A stretch of 12,931 nucleotides of DNA, taken from NCBI GenBank assembly GCA_017543805.1, contig JAFYFK010000271.1, forward strand, positions 1 to 12,931, given 5' to 3'. Source of the DNA: Bacillota bacterium (GTDB lineage: Bacteria > Bacillota > Clostridia > Peptostreptococcales > Anaerovoracaceae). Position numbers and translations under genes: made by a program. The notes below the pieces were generated by a model, which made no database searches, had not been told where the DNA came from, and was given only the letters and a program-made list of their open reading frames with translations. The number at the start of each line of letters is the position of its first letter. Position 1 is the first letter of the stretch. This document shows positions 1-7,002 of this stretch, piece by piece.

Positions 1-241
1 CTATTGCGGTAATTATAGGGGTAAAGAACGGGTTGTCAGCGCCTCTGACAACGACGCCGATGGAGTCGCCGCCGGACTTTACCAGGTCTCTTGCTGAAAC
101 ATTCGGGACATAGTGCAGTTCCTTTATGGCGTTCAGAACGCGCTCGCGCACGTCAGCGCTTACATCAGGATGGTCATTCAGCACGCGGGAAACAGTGCTT
201 ACCGAAACCCCGCTGTACTCTGCAACATCTCTGATAGTCAT
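1..241 (-). CDS. LacI-family transcriptional regulator, N-terminal part (runs off left edge)
   Basis: Reading the minus strand from the ATG at 241 gives 80 residues beginning MTIRDVAEYSGVSVSTVSRV, the classic LacI/GalR helix-turn-helix. A hinge helix of the PNxSARxL type follows (residues 46-53; Leu53 matches the leucine that wedges into the central CpG of LacI-family operators). Residues 61-67 (IGVVVRG) begin the periplasmic-binding-protein-like sensor domain, cut by the window edge. The start is supported by AAAGGAG on the minus strand, 8 bases upstream of the ATG. It is divergent from the GH13 gene, which with the operator-like palindromes upstream suggests local control of maltodextrin/glycogen genes and of itself. 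The ligand cannot be told because the sensor domain is missing. Family is near certain; targets are inferred. Confidence 0.93.
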   Translation of the reverse strand, partial: MTIRDVAEYSGVSVSTVSRVLNDHPDVSADVRERVLNAIKELHYVPNVSARDLVKSGGDSIGVVVRGADNPFFTPIITAI

Positions 242-269
242 GCTTTGTGCTCCTTTCCGCAAAGTGTTC

Positions 270-293
270 GGGAACGTTACCGGGAACGTTTCC
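270..293. promoter_or_regulatory. Two adjacent LacI-family operator-like palindromes in tandem
   Basis: GGGAACGTTACC (270-281) is followed without a gap by GGGAACGTTTCC (282-293). The two 12-mers differ at one position and each is a near-palindrome centred on AACGTT with a central CpG, as LacI-family proteins prefer. Their centres are 12 bp apart, a little over one helical turn. They lie between the regulator's predicted transcription start and its ATG. The second one, read over 281-294, matches the operator in front of glgP (3314-3327) at 11 of 14 positions. Binding by the adjacent regulator is inferred. Confidence 0.6.
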
Positions 294-305
294 AGAACCA
301 ACACT

Positions 306-335
306 ATTAAAACATAACTTTTCTGTTTACGTCAA
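306..335 (-). promoter_or_regulatory. Predicted promoter of the LacI-family regulator
   Basis: On the minus strand, TTGACG (330-335) is followed after 18 bases by TTTAAT (306-311), with TG one base ahead of it (extended -10). A run of seven A residues on this strand (339-345) lies just upstream of the -35 and resembles an UP element. Transcription would start near base 299, so the tandem palindromes at 270-293 would lie just downstream of the start, a position suited to autorepression. Confidence 0.6.
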
Positions 336-343
336 TACTTTTT

Positions 344-372
344 TTGCTAAAATTGTTATTAGATTATATAAA
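344..372 (+). promoter_or_regulatory. Predicted promoter of the GH13 amylase gene
   Basis: TTGCTA (344-349) and TATAAA (367-372) are separated by 17 bases, in an AT-rich stretch unlike the surrounding coding DNA. The start of transcription would be near 379, leaving a leader of about 25 bases that contains the ribosome binding site GGGAGGG (389-395). The -35 is only 8 bp from the oppositely oriented -35 of the regulator. Confidence 0.55.
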
Positions 373-403
373 ATTTCGAATGACCGCCGGGAGGGCTTGA
401 AAA

Positions 404-1705
404 ATGGCTTTGGATACAAAAAAGAGCTTAAGAAATCTCGTCATCTATTCCGTGTATGTAAGAAACCACACAAAGGAAGGTACGTTCAGGGCTGTCATAC
501 CTGACCTCCCCCGCATAAAGGACCTGGGGACAGATGTCGTCTGGCTGATGCCCATACACCCGATCGGGGAAAAAGCGCGCAAGGGCACTCTCGGGAGCCC
601 ATACGCAAATAAAGACTACCGAAGCGTCAATCCGGAATACGGGACTCTGGAAGACTTTAAGGCTCTTGTCGACGCGATACATGAGAACGGCATGAAGTGC
701 ATAATAGACGTGGTCTACAACCACACATCCCCGGATTCAGTGCTCTGGGAGACGCACCCGGAATTCTTCTACAGAAAGAAGGACGGCAGGCCCGGGAACC
801 ACGTCGGCGACTGGACGGATATTATAGATCTGGACTACCGCGTGCCGGAGCTTTGGGACTACCAGACCGAAAGCCTTAAATTCTGGGCCGGATACGTCGA
901 CGGTTTCCGCTGCGACGTGGCGTCGTTCGTCCCTGTGGAATTCTGGAAGAAAGCCCGCGCGGAGGTCGAAAGGGTCCGCCCCGGCTGCATCTGGCTCGCC
1001 GAAAGCATACACATGTCATTCAACAACGAGATGCGCAGGCGCGGTATGTACGCCGCCAGGGACATCGATCTGTTTGAAGCCTTTGACATGGAATACGAAT
1101 ATGACGTCCGCGAGACGTTTGAAAAATTCCTTAAAGGCGAGGCGCCTCTCAGTTCATATACAGAACTTCTTAATTTCCAGGAATTCTGTTATCCGGACAA
1201 CTATATAAAGACGCGTTTTCTCGAAAACCACGACCTGCCGCGCATAGCGTCGCTTATCAAGGATCCGCAGCTTTTGGAGAACTATACGGCCATGCTGTAT
1301 TTCCTGAAGGGCAGCACGCTGCTCTACGCGGGCCAGGAACTTTGCGCGGATCACCTTCCGGGGCTCTTCGACAAAGACCCGGTCGACTGGGGCGGCGGCC
1401 CGGACATCTCGCCCCTTCTGACAAAACTGGGCAGAATCAAAAAAGAGTATCTGTCCTCCGGCGACGGATTCCTGGCAAAGGCCGACGACGGCAGCGGCAC
1501 GGCGGTCATGTACCGCTGGGACGGGGAACGAGGAAAGGCCGGGATATTCCCGCTCAGAGGATCGCGCGCATCTGTCCGGACCGACATCCCGGACGGCGTG
1601 TATAAAGACCTTATAAGCGGGGAAAACGTCACAATTAAGAACGGAACAGTTAATTGCATAGGAAAAGCTCTCATCTTATGTTATAATTTTTCGGATACCT
1701 TTTAA
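404..1705 (+). CDS. Cytoplasmic GH13 alpha-amylase-type glycoside hydrolase
   Basis: The 433-residue product is a compact GH13 (beta/alpha)8-barrel enzyme, expected to act on alpha-glucosidic bonds of maltodextrin or glycogen. The four GH13 motifs are visible: DVVYNHTS (102-109), GFRCDVAS (167-174, nucleophile Asp171), WLAES (197-201, acid/base Glu200) and FLENHD (272-277, transition-state Asp277). All three catalytic carboxylates are present. There is no signal peptide or membrane segment, so it should act inside the cell. About 95 residues remain after the barrel, enough only for a small C-terminal beta domain, and no carbohydrate-binding module is seen. The ATG follows GGGAGGG by 8-9 bases. 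The stop codon overlaps the ribosome binding site of prfC. The exact specificity (alpha-amylase, glucosidase or transferase) cannot be fixed from motifs. Confidence 0.9.
   Translation: MALDTKKSLRNLVIYSVYVRNHTKEGTFRAVIPDLPRIKDLGTDVVWLMPIHPIGEKARKGTLGSPYANKDYRSVNPEYGTLEDFKALVDAIHENGMKCIIDVVYNHTSPDSVLWETHPEFFYRKKDGRPGNHVGDWTDIIDLDYRVPELWDYQTESLKFWAGYVDGFRCDVASFVPVEFWKKARAEVERVRPGCIWLAESIHMSFNNEMRRRGMYAARDIDLFEAFDMEYEYDVRETFEKFLKGEAPLSSYTELLNFQEFCYPDNYIKTRFLENHDLPRIASLIKDPQLLENYTAMLYFLKGSTLLYAGQELCADHLPGLFDKDPVDWGGGPDISPLLTKLGRIKKEYLSSGDGFLAKADDGSGTAVMYRWDGERGKAGIFPLRGSRASVRTDIPDGVYKDLISGENVTIKNGTVNCIGKALILCYNFSDTF
1679..1687 (+). promoter_or_regulatory. Possible extended -10 promoter for prfC
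   Basis: TGTTATAAT (TG, one base, then a perfect TATAAT at 1682-1687) lies in the last codons of the GH13 gene, about 30 bases before the prfC ATG. No convincing -35 sits 16-18 bases upstream, which extended -10 promoters can tolerate. It would let prfC be made independently of the amylase. Confidence 0.4.
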
Positions 1706-1717
1706 GGAGAAGAAAGT

Positions 1718-3301
1718 ATGACAAAAGACGAGCTGGCGCGCCAGCTTTCAAGAAGACGCATTTTCGGCATAATATCCCACCCGGACGCAGGTAAGACGAC
1801 ACTCACGGAGAAGCTCCTGCTGCACGGCGGAGCCATACGCGAGGCAGGCACGGTCAAAGCCCGCAAAAATTCAAAATTCGCCACATCGGACTGGATGGAG
1901 ATCGAAAAGCAGAGAGGCATTTCGGTCACCAGTTCCGTAATGCAGTTCGAATATAACGACAAGGTCATATCGATAATGGACACGCCGGGCCACAACGACT
2001 TCGGCGAGGATACCTACCGCATCCTGACCTCCGTCGACAGCGCGGTAATGGTCATCGACGCGGCAAAGGGCGTCGAGACGCAGACCAGAAAACTCTTTGC
2101 GGTCTGCAAGATGCGCGGCATTCCGATCTTTACATTCATGAACAAGCTCGACCGCGAGGCAAGAGACCCTCTGGAGCTCCTGTCTGAGCTCGAGGAGGTC
2201 CTTGGCATGCCCGCGTCGGCAGTCACCTGGCCTATAGGTTCCGGTCTTAATTTTGAGGGAATCTACGACCTGCTGAAGAACGAAGCCATCCTTTACAGGG
2301 AAAAGCGCACCGTTAAACTCGGGGAAAAGGGAGTTTTCGGAGACGAGCTGCAGGGAGTAATAACGAACAACAATCTCGCTGCCCTGCGCGACGGCATAGA
2401 GCTGCTTGAAGGCGCGGGAAATCCGTTGGACAAAGACGCGGTCGCCGCCGGAGAGCTTACTCCGGTATTCTTCGGCTCCGCTCTGGCGGATTTCGGCGTG
2501 ACCACCTTCCTTGAAAATTTCCTCGAGATGTCCCCCGCCCCCGGCGCCAGAAAGCTCGCCGACGGCGGAGAAGTGGACCCGCTGAGCCCCGATTTTTCCG
2601 GATTCATTTTCAAGATACAGGCCAACATGAACCCCGCCCACCGCGACAGGCTCGCGTTTTTCCGCATCTGTTCCGGAACGTTTACGCGCGGCATGGAGGT
2701 CACGCTCTCCCGCACAGGAAAGCCGGTAAAACTGGCGCAGTCTACCCAGCTTATGGCGAACGAGAGAGAAAACGTCGAGACCGCCTATACAGGAGATATA
2801 ATCGGTATCTACGACACAGGCAATTTCCAGATCGGGGATACGCTCTGCACCACAAAGGAACCCATATTCTTTGAACCGCTCCCGACCTTCCCGCCCGAAC
2901 TTTTCGCCAGGGTCGCGCCGAGAGACACGATGAAGGTAAAGCAGTTCCAGAAAGGCGTGCAGCAGCTCGCCCAGGAAGGAGCCATACAGGTCTACCACAA
3001 CGAATACAACGAAGTCGTTATAGGGGCCGTCGGACAGCTGCAGTTCGAGGTCTTCCAGTACAGGCTGGAGAACGAATACAACGCCGCGGTGCGCATGGAC
3101 AGGCTGGATTACACTGTCGCGCGCTGGCTTGCGGAAGACGCGGACCTCGACCGCATAAAGAGCACCATAGATTCCAGAATGATGCTGCTCTTCGACCGCT
3201 TTGACCGGCCGCTGCTGCTGTTCGCGAACAAATTCACGATAACATACTACATTGAACGCTTCCCGGAAGTAAAGCTGATCGACGCGATGGATATGCGCTG
3301 A
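1718..3301 (+). CDS. prfC: Peptide chain release factor 3 (RF3), translational GTPase
   Basis: The 527-residue protein has the usual RF3 length. RF3 uses GTP to remove RF1/RF2 from the ribosome after peptide release. GTPase motifs are intact: G1 HPDAGKTT (21-28), the RGISV switch I segment (66-70), G3 DTPGH (88-92) and G4 NKLD (142-145). The HPDAGKTT loop and the RGISVTSSVM stretch are typical of RF3 rather than EF-G. Domain II and the RF3 C-terminal domain fill the remainder; no truncation or frameshift is seen. AAGGAG (1704-1709) overlaps the amylase stop codon and sits 8 bases before the ATG. The gene is 12 bases from the amylase and could be cotranscribed, although an extended -10 just upstream may drive it alone. 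Its place in a glycogen cluster is unexpected; no functional link is evident. Confidence 0.96.
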   Translation: MTKDELARQLSRRRIFGIISHPDAGKTTLTEKLLLHGGAIREAGTVKARKNSKFATSDWMEIEKQRGISVTSSVMQFEYNDKVISIMDTPGHNDFGEDTYRILTSVDSAVMVIDAAKGVETQTRKLFAVCKMRGIPIFTFMNKLDREARDPLELLSELEEVLGMPASAVTWPIGSGLNFEGIYDLLKNEAILYREKRTVKLGEKGVFGDELQGVITNNNLAALRDGIELLEGAGNPLDKDAVAAGELTPVFFGSALADFGVTTFLENFLEMSPAPGARKLADGGEVDPLSPDFSGFIFKIQANMNPAHRDRLAFFRICSGTFTRGMEVTLSRTGKPVKLAQSTQLMANERENVETAYTGDIIGIYDTGNFQIGDTLCTTKEPIFFEPLPTFPPELFARVAPRDTMKVKQFQKGVQQLAQEGAIQVYHNEYNEVVIGAVGQLQFEVFQYRLENEYNAAVRMDRLDYTVARWLAEDADLDRIKSTIDSRMMLLFDRFDRPLLLFANKFTITYYIERFPEVKLIDAMDMR

Positions 3302-3309
3302 CGCCGCAC

Positions 3310-3338
3310 TTGCTGGAAACGTTTTCATGAAGTATAAT
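3310..3338 (+). promoter_or_regulatory. Predicted promoter of the glgP-led glycogen operon
   Basis: TTGCTG (3310-3315), a 17-base spacer and a perfect TATAAT (3333-3338) lie in the AT-rich gap between prfC and glgP. A second TATAAT at 3342-3347 has no good -35. Transcription would begin near 3345, leaving about 30 bases before the glgP ATG. The -35 is weak, only 3 of 6 bases. The spacer contains an operator, so the promoter is probably regulated. Confidence 0.6.
3314..3327. promoter_or_regulatory. LacI-family/CcpA-type operator in the glgP promoter
   Basis: TGGAAACGTTTTCA is a near-perfect palindrome (one mismatched pair) with the TGnAAACGTTTnCA form favoured by many LacI-family repressors. 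It also fits the CcpA cre consensus TGWAANCGNTNWCA at 13 of 14 positions. It occupies the spacer between the predicted -35 and -10, where a bound protein would block RNA polymerase. The binder could be the regulator encoded at 1-241, CcpA, or both. Confidence 0.65.
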
Positions 3339-3375
3339 CATTATAATAAAATAACGTAAAAGGAATTACAGAAGT

Positions 3376-5823
3376 ATGGCTAAAAAGATTACAAAAGAAG
3401 AGTTCAAACAGGAATATCTGCGCATACTCAAGGAACGCTACTCGGCGATGCCGTCAGAATGCACGCCCCAGCAGAAGTATAAAGCGCTGGTACAGTATAC
3501 CTATGCCGTAGCCGCAGGCGTCCGTCAGGATACCATACAGAGGCACACGGCGCAGAAGCCCAAGAAGGTATACTACTTCTCCATGGAGTTCCTCATAGGG
3601 CAGCTCCTCGAAAACTATCTGATCAATCTGGGAATACGCGACGTCGTTGAAGACGGTCTGTGGGACCTCGGAGAGGATTTTGAAGACCTCTGCGCGATCG
3701 AGCCGGATCCCGGTCTGGGAAACGGCGGCCTCGGAAGACTTGCGGCATGCTTCCTTGATTCCATGGCGACCGAAGGCATATCCGGAGTAGGAATGGGCCT
3801 TCGCTACCGTTTCGGCCTGTTCCGCCAGCGCATAGAAAGCGGATATCAGATAGAAGAACCTGACGCGTGGCTCTCCGACGGTTTCCCCTGGGAGATGAAG
3901 CGCATGGACAGAGCAGTCGAAGTACACTTCGGAGGCTATGTCGACCGTCAGCTCAGGGAAGACGGCAAGCTGAACTTCGAGCATAAAAACTACAGTTCGG
4001 TAATGGCTGTTCCCTACTATATTCCTATCGTAGGCTACGGCGCAAAGGACGTAAATGTCCTTAAGCTCTGGAAAGCCCAGCCCGCGCACGATGCGATCAA
4101 CCTTGACGCGTTCAACCGCGGAGATTACAAAGAAGCTCTTGCCGAGCGCAGTGATATCGAGGCGATCACAAGCCTCCTCTACCCCAACGACAATCAGGAA
4201 GCCGGAAAGTATCTCCGTCTCAAGCAGGAATATTTCCTCGTAAGCGCCGGCGTTCAGTCCATCTTCCGCGAGTATAAGGACCGCTACGGCAACAACCGCT
4301 GGGCTGAGATGTACGAGCATGTCTCCATCCACACCAACGACACCCACCCCGCCCTGTGCATCCCGGAAATGATGCGCATCCTGCTGGATGAGAAGGGCTT
4401 CGAATGGGACGAGGCGTGGGAGATCACCACAAAGACCTGCTCTTTCACCAACCACACCATACTCCCCGAAGCGCTCGAAAAGTGGCCTCAGGACATGATG
4501 CGCAGCCTGCTGCCGCGCATATATCTCATCATCGAGGAGATCGACCGCCGCTGGAGCGCCCAGCTGACCGCGGGCGAGGGAGACTGGAGGGAGGCTCACA
4601 AAAAGACCGCTGTCCTCTGGGACGGCAATGTCCGCATGGCAGACCTTTCTATAATCGGATCCCACTCCGTCAACGGTGTTTCAACCATCCATACGGAAAT
4701 CCTCAAGAACGACGTTTTCAAGGAGTTCTACAGGATCAGCCCGGAGAAGTTCAACAACAAGACAAACGGTGTCACGCAGAGGCGCTTCCTGATCCAGGCA
4801 AACCCCGCCCTCACAGGGCTTATCACGGACGCTATCGGGCAGGAATGGAAGACAGACATGACCAAGCTGCAGCAGCTTAAGGATTTCGGAAGCGATTCCG
4901 CGTTCCTCGACAAGCTGCAGGCTGTAAAGCGCGCCAACAAGGTCAGGCTGGCCAACTACATCGCCGAGCACAACCAGATCGCTGTAAATCCGGACTCCAT
5001 GTTCGACGTACAGGTCAAGCGCATACACGCCTACAAGCGCCAGCTTCTGAACGCCTTCAAGGTGCTGGATCTTTACTTCCGCCTCAAGGACGACCCGAAC
5101 ATCGAAATGACGCCCTGCACATTTATCTTCGCGGGCAAGGCCGCGCCGGGATACATCTACGCTAAGGAGATAATCAAGTTTATCTGCAGCGTGGCTGACC
5201 TGGTCAACGGCGACCCTGTGGTAAGGGAAAAGCTGAAGGTCATCTTTGTTGAAAACTTCTCGCTTTCCAACGCGCAGCTGATCTACCCCGCCACAGACAT
5301 AAGCGAGCAGATCTCCACTGCCGGAACGGAAGCAAGCGGCACCGGCAACATGAAGTTCATGATGAACGGAGCAATGCTCCTCGGAACGCTCGACGGAGCA
5401 AACGTCGAGATCCTCGAGCAGGTTGGCCCGTACAACATCAAGATCTTCGGCATGACCACAGACGACATCGAAGAGCTCAACAAAAGCGGCAGCTACCATA
5501 CGAACCAGATCATCAATTCCGACCAGAGCATACGCAGGATCATCAACAGTCTGGTGGACGGTACCTTCGACAAGAGCAACGCCCGCTTCTGGAAGATCTA
5601 CGACGCTATGGTCTCCGAGAACGACCAGTACTTTGTGCTCAAGGACCTGCCCGCCTACGAAGAGGCGTGGGACGAGATCTCAGGAATCTACCGCAGCGAC
5701 AGGACACGCTGGAACAGGATATCGCTCAACAACATCGCGAGCTCCGGTTTCTTCTCCAGCGACCGCACCATACGCGAATACGCGGAGGACATTTGGCATA
5801 TCAACAGCAGAGCCGTTAAATGA
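3376..5823 (+). CDS. glgP: Glycogen/maltodextrin phosphorylase (GT35)
   Basis: The 815-residue protein matches full-length bacterial glycogen/starch/alpha-glucan phosphorylases. It uses phosphate to release glucose-1-phosphate from the non-reducing ends of alpha-1,4-glucan with pyridoxal phosphate as cofactor. The PLP site EASGTGNMKF (652-661) contains the Schiff-base lysine Lys660, followed by the conserved NGAMLLGTLDGANVE stretch. N-terminal family signatures are present: YYFSMEFLIGQ (66-76) and EPDPGLGNGGLGRLAACFLDS (109-129). The ATG follows AAAAGGA (3358-3364) by 11 bases. It is the first gene after the operator-bearing promoter and is 56 bases from glgC, with no terminator visible between them. 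Sequence alone does not separate a glycogen-preferring from a maltodextrin-preferring enzyme; the neighbours favour glycogen. Confidence 0.96.
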   Translation: MAKKITKEEFKQEYLRILKERYSAMPSECTPQQKYKALVQYTYAVAAGVRQDTIQRHTAQKPKKVYYFSMEFLIGQLLENYLINLGIRDVVEDGLWDLGEDFEDLCAIEPDPGLGNGGLGRLAACFLDSMATEGISGVGMGLRYRFGLFRQRIESGYQIEEPDAWLSDGFPWEMKRMDRAVEVHFGGYVDRQLREDGKLNFEHKNYSSVMAVPYYIPIVGYGAKDVNVLKLWKAQPAHDAINLDAFNRGDYKEALAERSDIEAITSLLYPNDNQEAGKYLRLKQEYFLVSAGVQSIFREYKDRYGNNRWAEMYEHVSIHTNDTHPALCIPEMMRILLDEKGFEWDEAWEITTKTCSFTNHTILPEALEKWPQDMMRSLLPRIYLIIEEIDRRWSAQLTAGEGDWREAHKKTAVLWDGNVRMADLSIIGSHSVNGVSTIHTEILKNDVFKEFYRISPEKFNNKTNGVTQRRFLIQANPALTGLITDAIGQEWKTDMTKLQQLKDFGSDSAFLDKLQAVKRANKVRLANYIAEHNQIAVNPDSMFDVQVKRIHAYKRQLLNAFKVLDLYFRLKDDPNIEMTPCTFIFAGKAAPGYIYAKEIIKFICSVADLVNGDPVVREKLKVIFVENFSLSNAQLIYPATDISEQISTAGTEASGTGNMKFMMNGAMLLGTLDGANVEILEQVGPYNIKIFGMTTDDIEELNKSGSYHTNQIINSDQSIRRIINSLVDGTFDKSNARFWKIYDAMVSENDQYFVLKDLPAYEEAWDEISGIYRSDRTRWNRISLNNIASSGFFSSDRTIREYAEDIWHINSRAVK

Positions 5824-5864
5824 TATCGTTTAATTAATTTGACCTTATAAACCAATCTTCATTG

Positions 5865-5872
5865 AAAGGAGG
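5865..5872 (+). promoter_or_regulatory. Ribosome binding site deciding the glgC start
   Basis: AAAGGAGG lies 7 bases before the ATG at 5880. A longer in-frame reading from a TTG at 5862 would start inside or before this site and add only six residues not seen in GlgC proteins, so the ATG is preferred. The 56-base gap (5824-5879) contains a TTGACC (5839-5844) without a matching -10 and no T-tailed hairpin, so readthrough from glgP is likely. Confidence 0.8.
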
Positions 5873-5879
5873 ATGCAAC

Positions 5880-6989
5880 ATGAGAAAAAAGGAGTGTATC
5901 GCTATGCTCCTTGCCGGAGGCCAGGGAACACGACTCGGCCTTCTGACTCAGGGCAACGCAAAGCCAGCCGTTTCATTCGGCGGAAAGTACAGGATCATCG
6001 ACTTTTCACTTTCCAACTGTGTTAATTCAGGCATCGACACAGTTGGCGTACTTGTCCAGTACAGGCCGATGATACTCAACAAATACCTTGGAACGGGCGA
6101 GGCTTGGGATCTTGATTCAGCCGACGGCGGCGTCCACGTTCTTCCTCCATACGCAACGCAGACAGGCGGTTCCTGGTATGAAGGCACAGCCGACGCGATC
6201 TACCACAACATAGACTTTATCGACAACTACGATCCGGGCTATGTGGTGATACTCTCCGGCGACCATCTCTATAAGATGGATTACAACCTCATGCTCCAGG
6301 AACACAAGGCAAACAACGCGGACCTTACAATCTCAGTAATGGAGGTCCCCTGGGAAGAAGCCAGCCGTTTCGGCATACTCACCGCAAACGACGAGGGCAG
6401 AGTCGTAAAGTTTTCGGAAAAACCGAAGGAACCCGACAGCAACCTCGCATCCATGGGTATCTACATCTTCTCATGGCCGGTGCTTAAACAGGCGCTCATC
6501 GAAGACCATGAGGATCAGTCCTCTGAGAAAGATTTCGGAAAGAACATAATCCCGAAGCTGCTCAAGGAGGAAAAGCGCATATTCACCTATAAGTTCAAGG
6601 GATACTGGAAAGACGTCGGAACCATCCAAAGCTATTTTGACGCTCATATGGATCTGCTCGTCGACGATCCGGAATTCGATATCTTCGACAACAAATTCAA
6701 GATCTTCTCGAATTCGAACATGTATCCGCCCCATATGATCGGACCCGAGGGCAAGGCTGTCGACAGCCTTATCTGCAACGGCGCCACGATCAACGGGACC
6801 GTCGAGCACTCCGTGATCGGCCTGGGCGTTACCATCGACGAAGACGCTTACGTAAAAGACTCCGTACTCCTTCCGGATGTACATGTCTGCAGGGGCGCCA
6901 AAGTCGAACGCGCGGTCATCAACGAGGGCAGCGTCATTGCCGAGAGATCCTCGGTCGGAAGCAGCGACGGCGACGTAGTACTGGTTTAG
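5880..6989 (+). CDS. glgC: Glucose-1-phosphate adenylyltransferase, catalytic subunit (ADP-glucose pyrophosphorylase)
   Basis: The 369-residue enzyme makes ADP-glucose from ATP and glucose-1-phosphate, the committed step of bacterial glycogen synthesis. The nucleotidyltransferase domain shows the pyrophosphorylase signature GGQGTRLG (13-20), AKPAVSFGGKYRIIDF (27-42), the SGDHLYKMD segment (126-134) with the metal-binding Asp128, and the SEKP motif (179-182) with the sugar-phosphate-binding lysine. The C-terminal part from about residue 280 has hexapeptide-like repeats (INGTVEHSVIG and similar) of the left-handed beta-helix. The length fits the shorter Gram-positive form rather than the roughly 430-residue enteric form. 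It is a paralogue of the next gene, glgD, with which Firmicute GlgC typically forms a hetero-oligomer. Its stop TAG overlaps the AGGAGG of glgD. Confidence 0.96.
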   Translation: MRKKECIAMLLAGGQGTRLGLLTQGNAKPAVSFGGKYRIIDFSLSNCVNSGIDTVGVLVQYRPMILNKYLGTGEAWDLDSADGGVHVLPPYATQTGGSWYEGTADAIYHNIDFIDNYDPGYVVILSGDHLYKMDYNLMLQEHKANNADLTISVMEVPWEEASRFGILTANDEGRVVKFSEKPKEPDSNLASMGIYIFSWPVLKQALIEDHEDQSSEKDFGKNIIPKLLKEEKRIFTYKFKGYWKDVGTIQSYFDAHMDLLVDDPEFDIFDNKFKIFSNSNMYPPHMIGPEGKAVDSLICNGATINGTVEHSVIGLGVTIDEDAYVKDSVLLPDVHVCRGAKVERAVINEGSVIAERSSVGSSDGDVVLV

Positions 6990-7002
6990 GAGGTGAAGCA
7001 GA

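Noticed and set aside
324..337. TGTTTACGTCAATA as an operator over the divergent promoters
   Set aside because: Only 10 of 14 positions are symmetric and the core is ACGT without the flanking A/T pattern of the other sites; it is explained by the regulator's -35 box.
2675..2686. AACGTT-centred sequence (GGAACGTTTACG) as a further operator
   Set aside because: It is inside the prfC coding sequence, its flanks are not palindromic, and no promoter is near.
1871..3328. 485-codon open frame antisense to prfC
   Set aside because: In register with the prfC codons, no known motif; a codon-usage shadow.
3454..4665. 403-codon open frame antisense to glgP
   Set aside because: Same in-register shadow effect over a clear phosphorylase gene.
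5862..5879. TTG start at 5862 for glgC
   Set aside because: It would place the start codon upstream of the strong AAAGGAGG site and add residues foreign to GlgC; the ATG at 5880 has ideal spacing.
5824..5879. Separate promoter or terminator between glgP and glgC
   Set aside because: TTGACC has no -10 at proper spacing, TATAAA (5846-5851) has no -35, and no T-tailed hairpin is visible.
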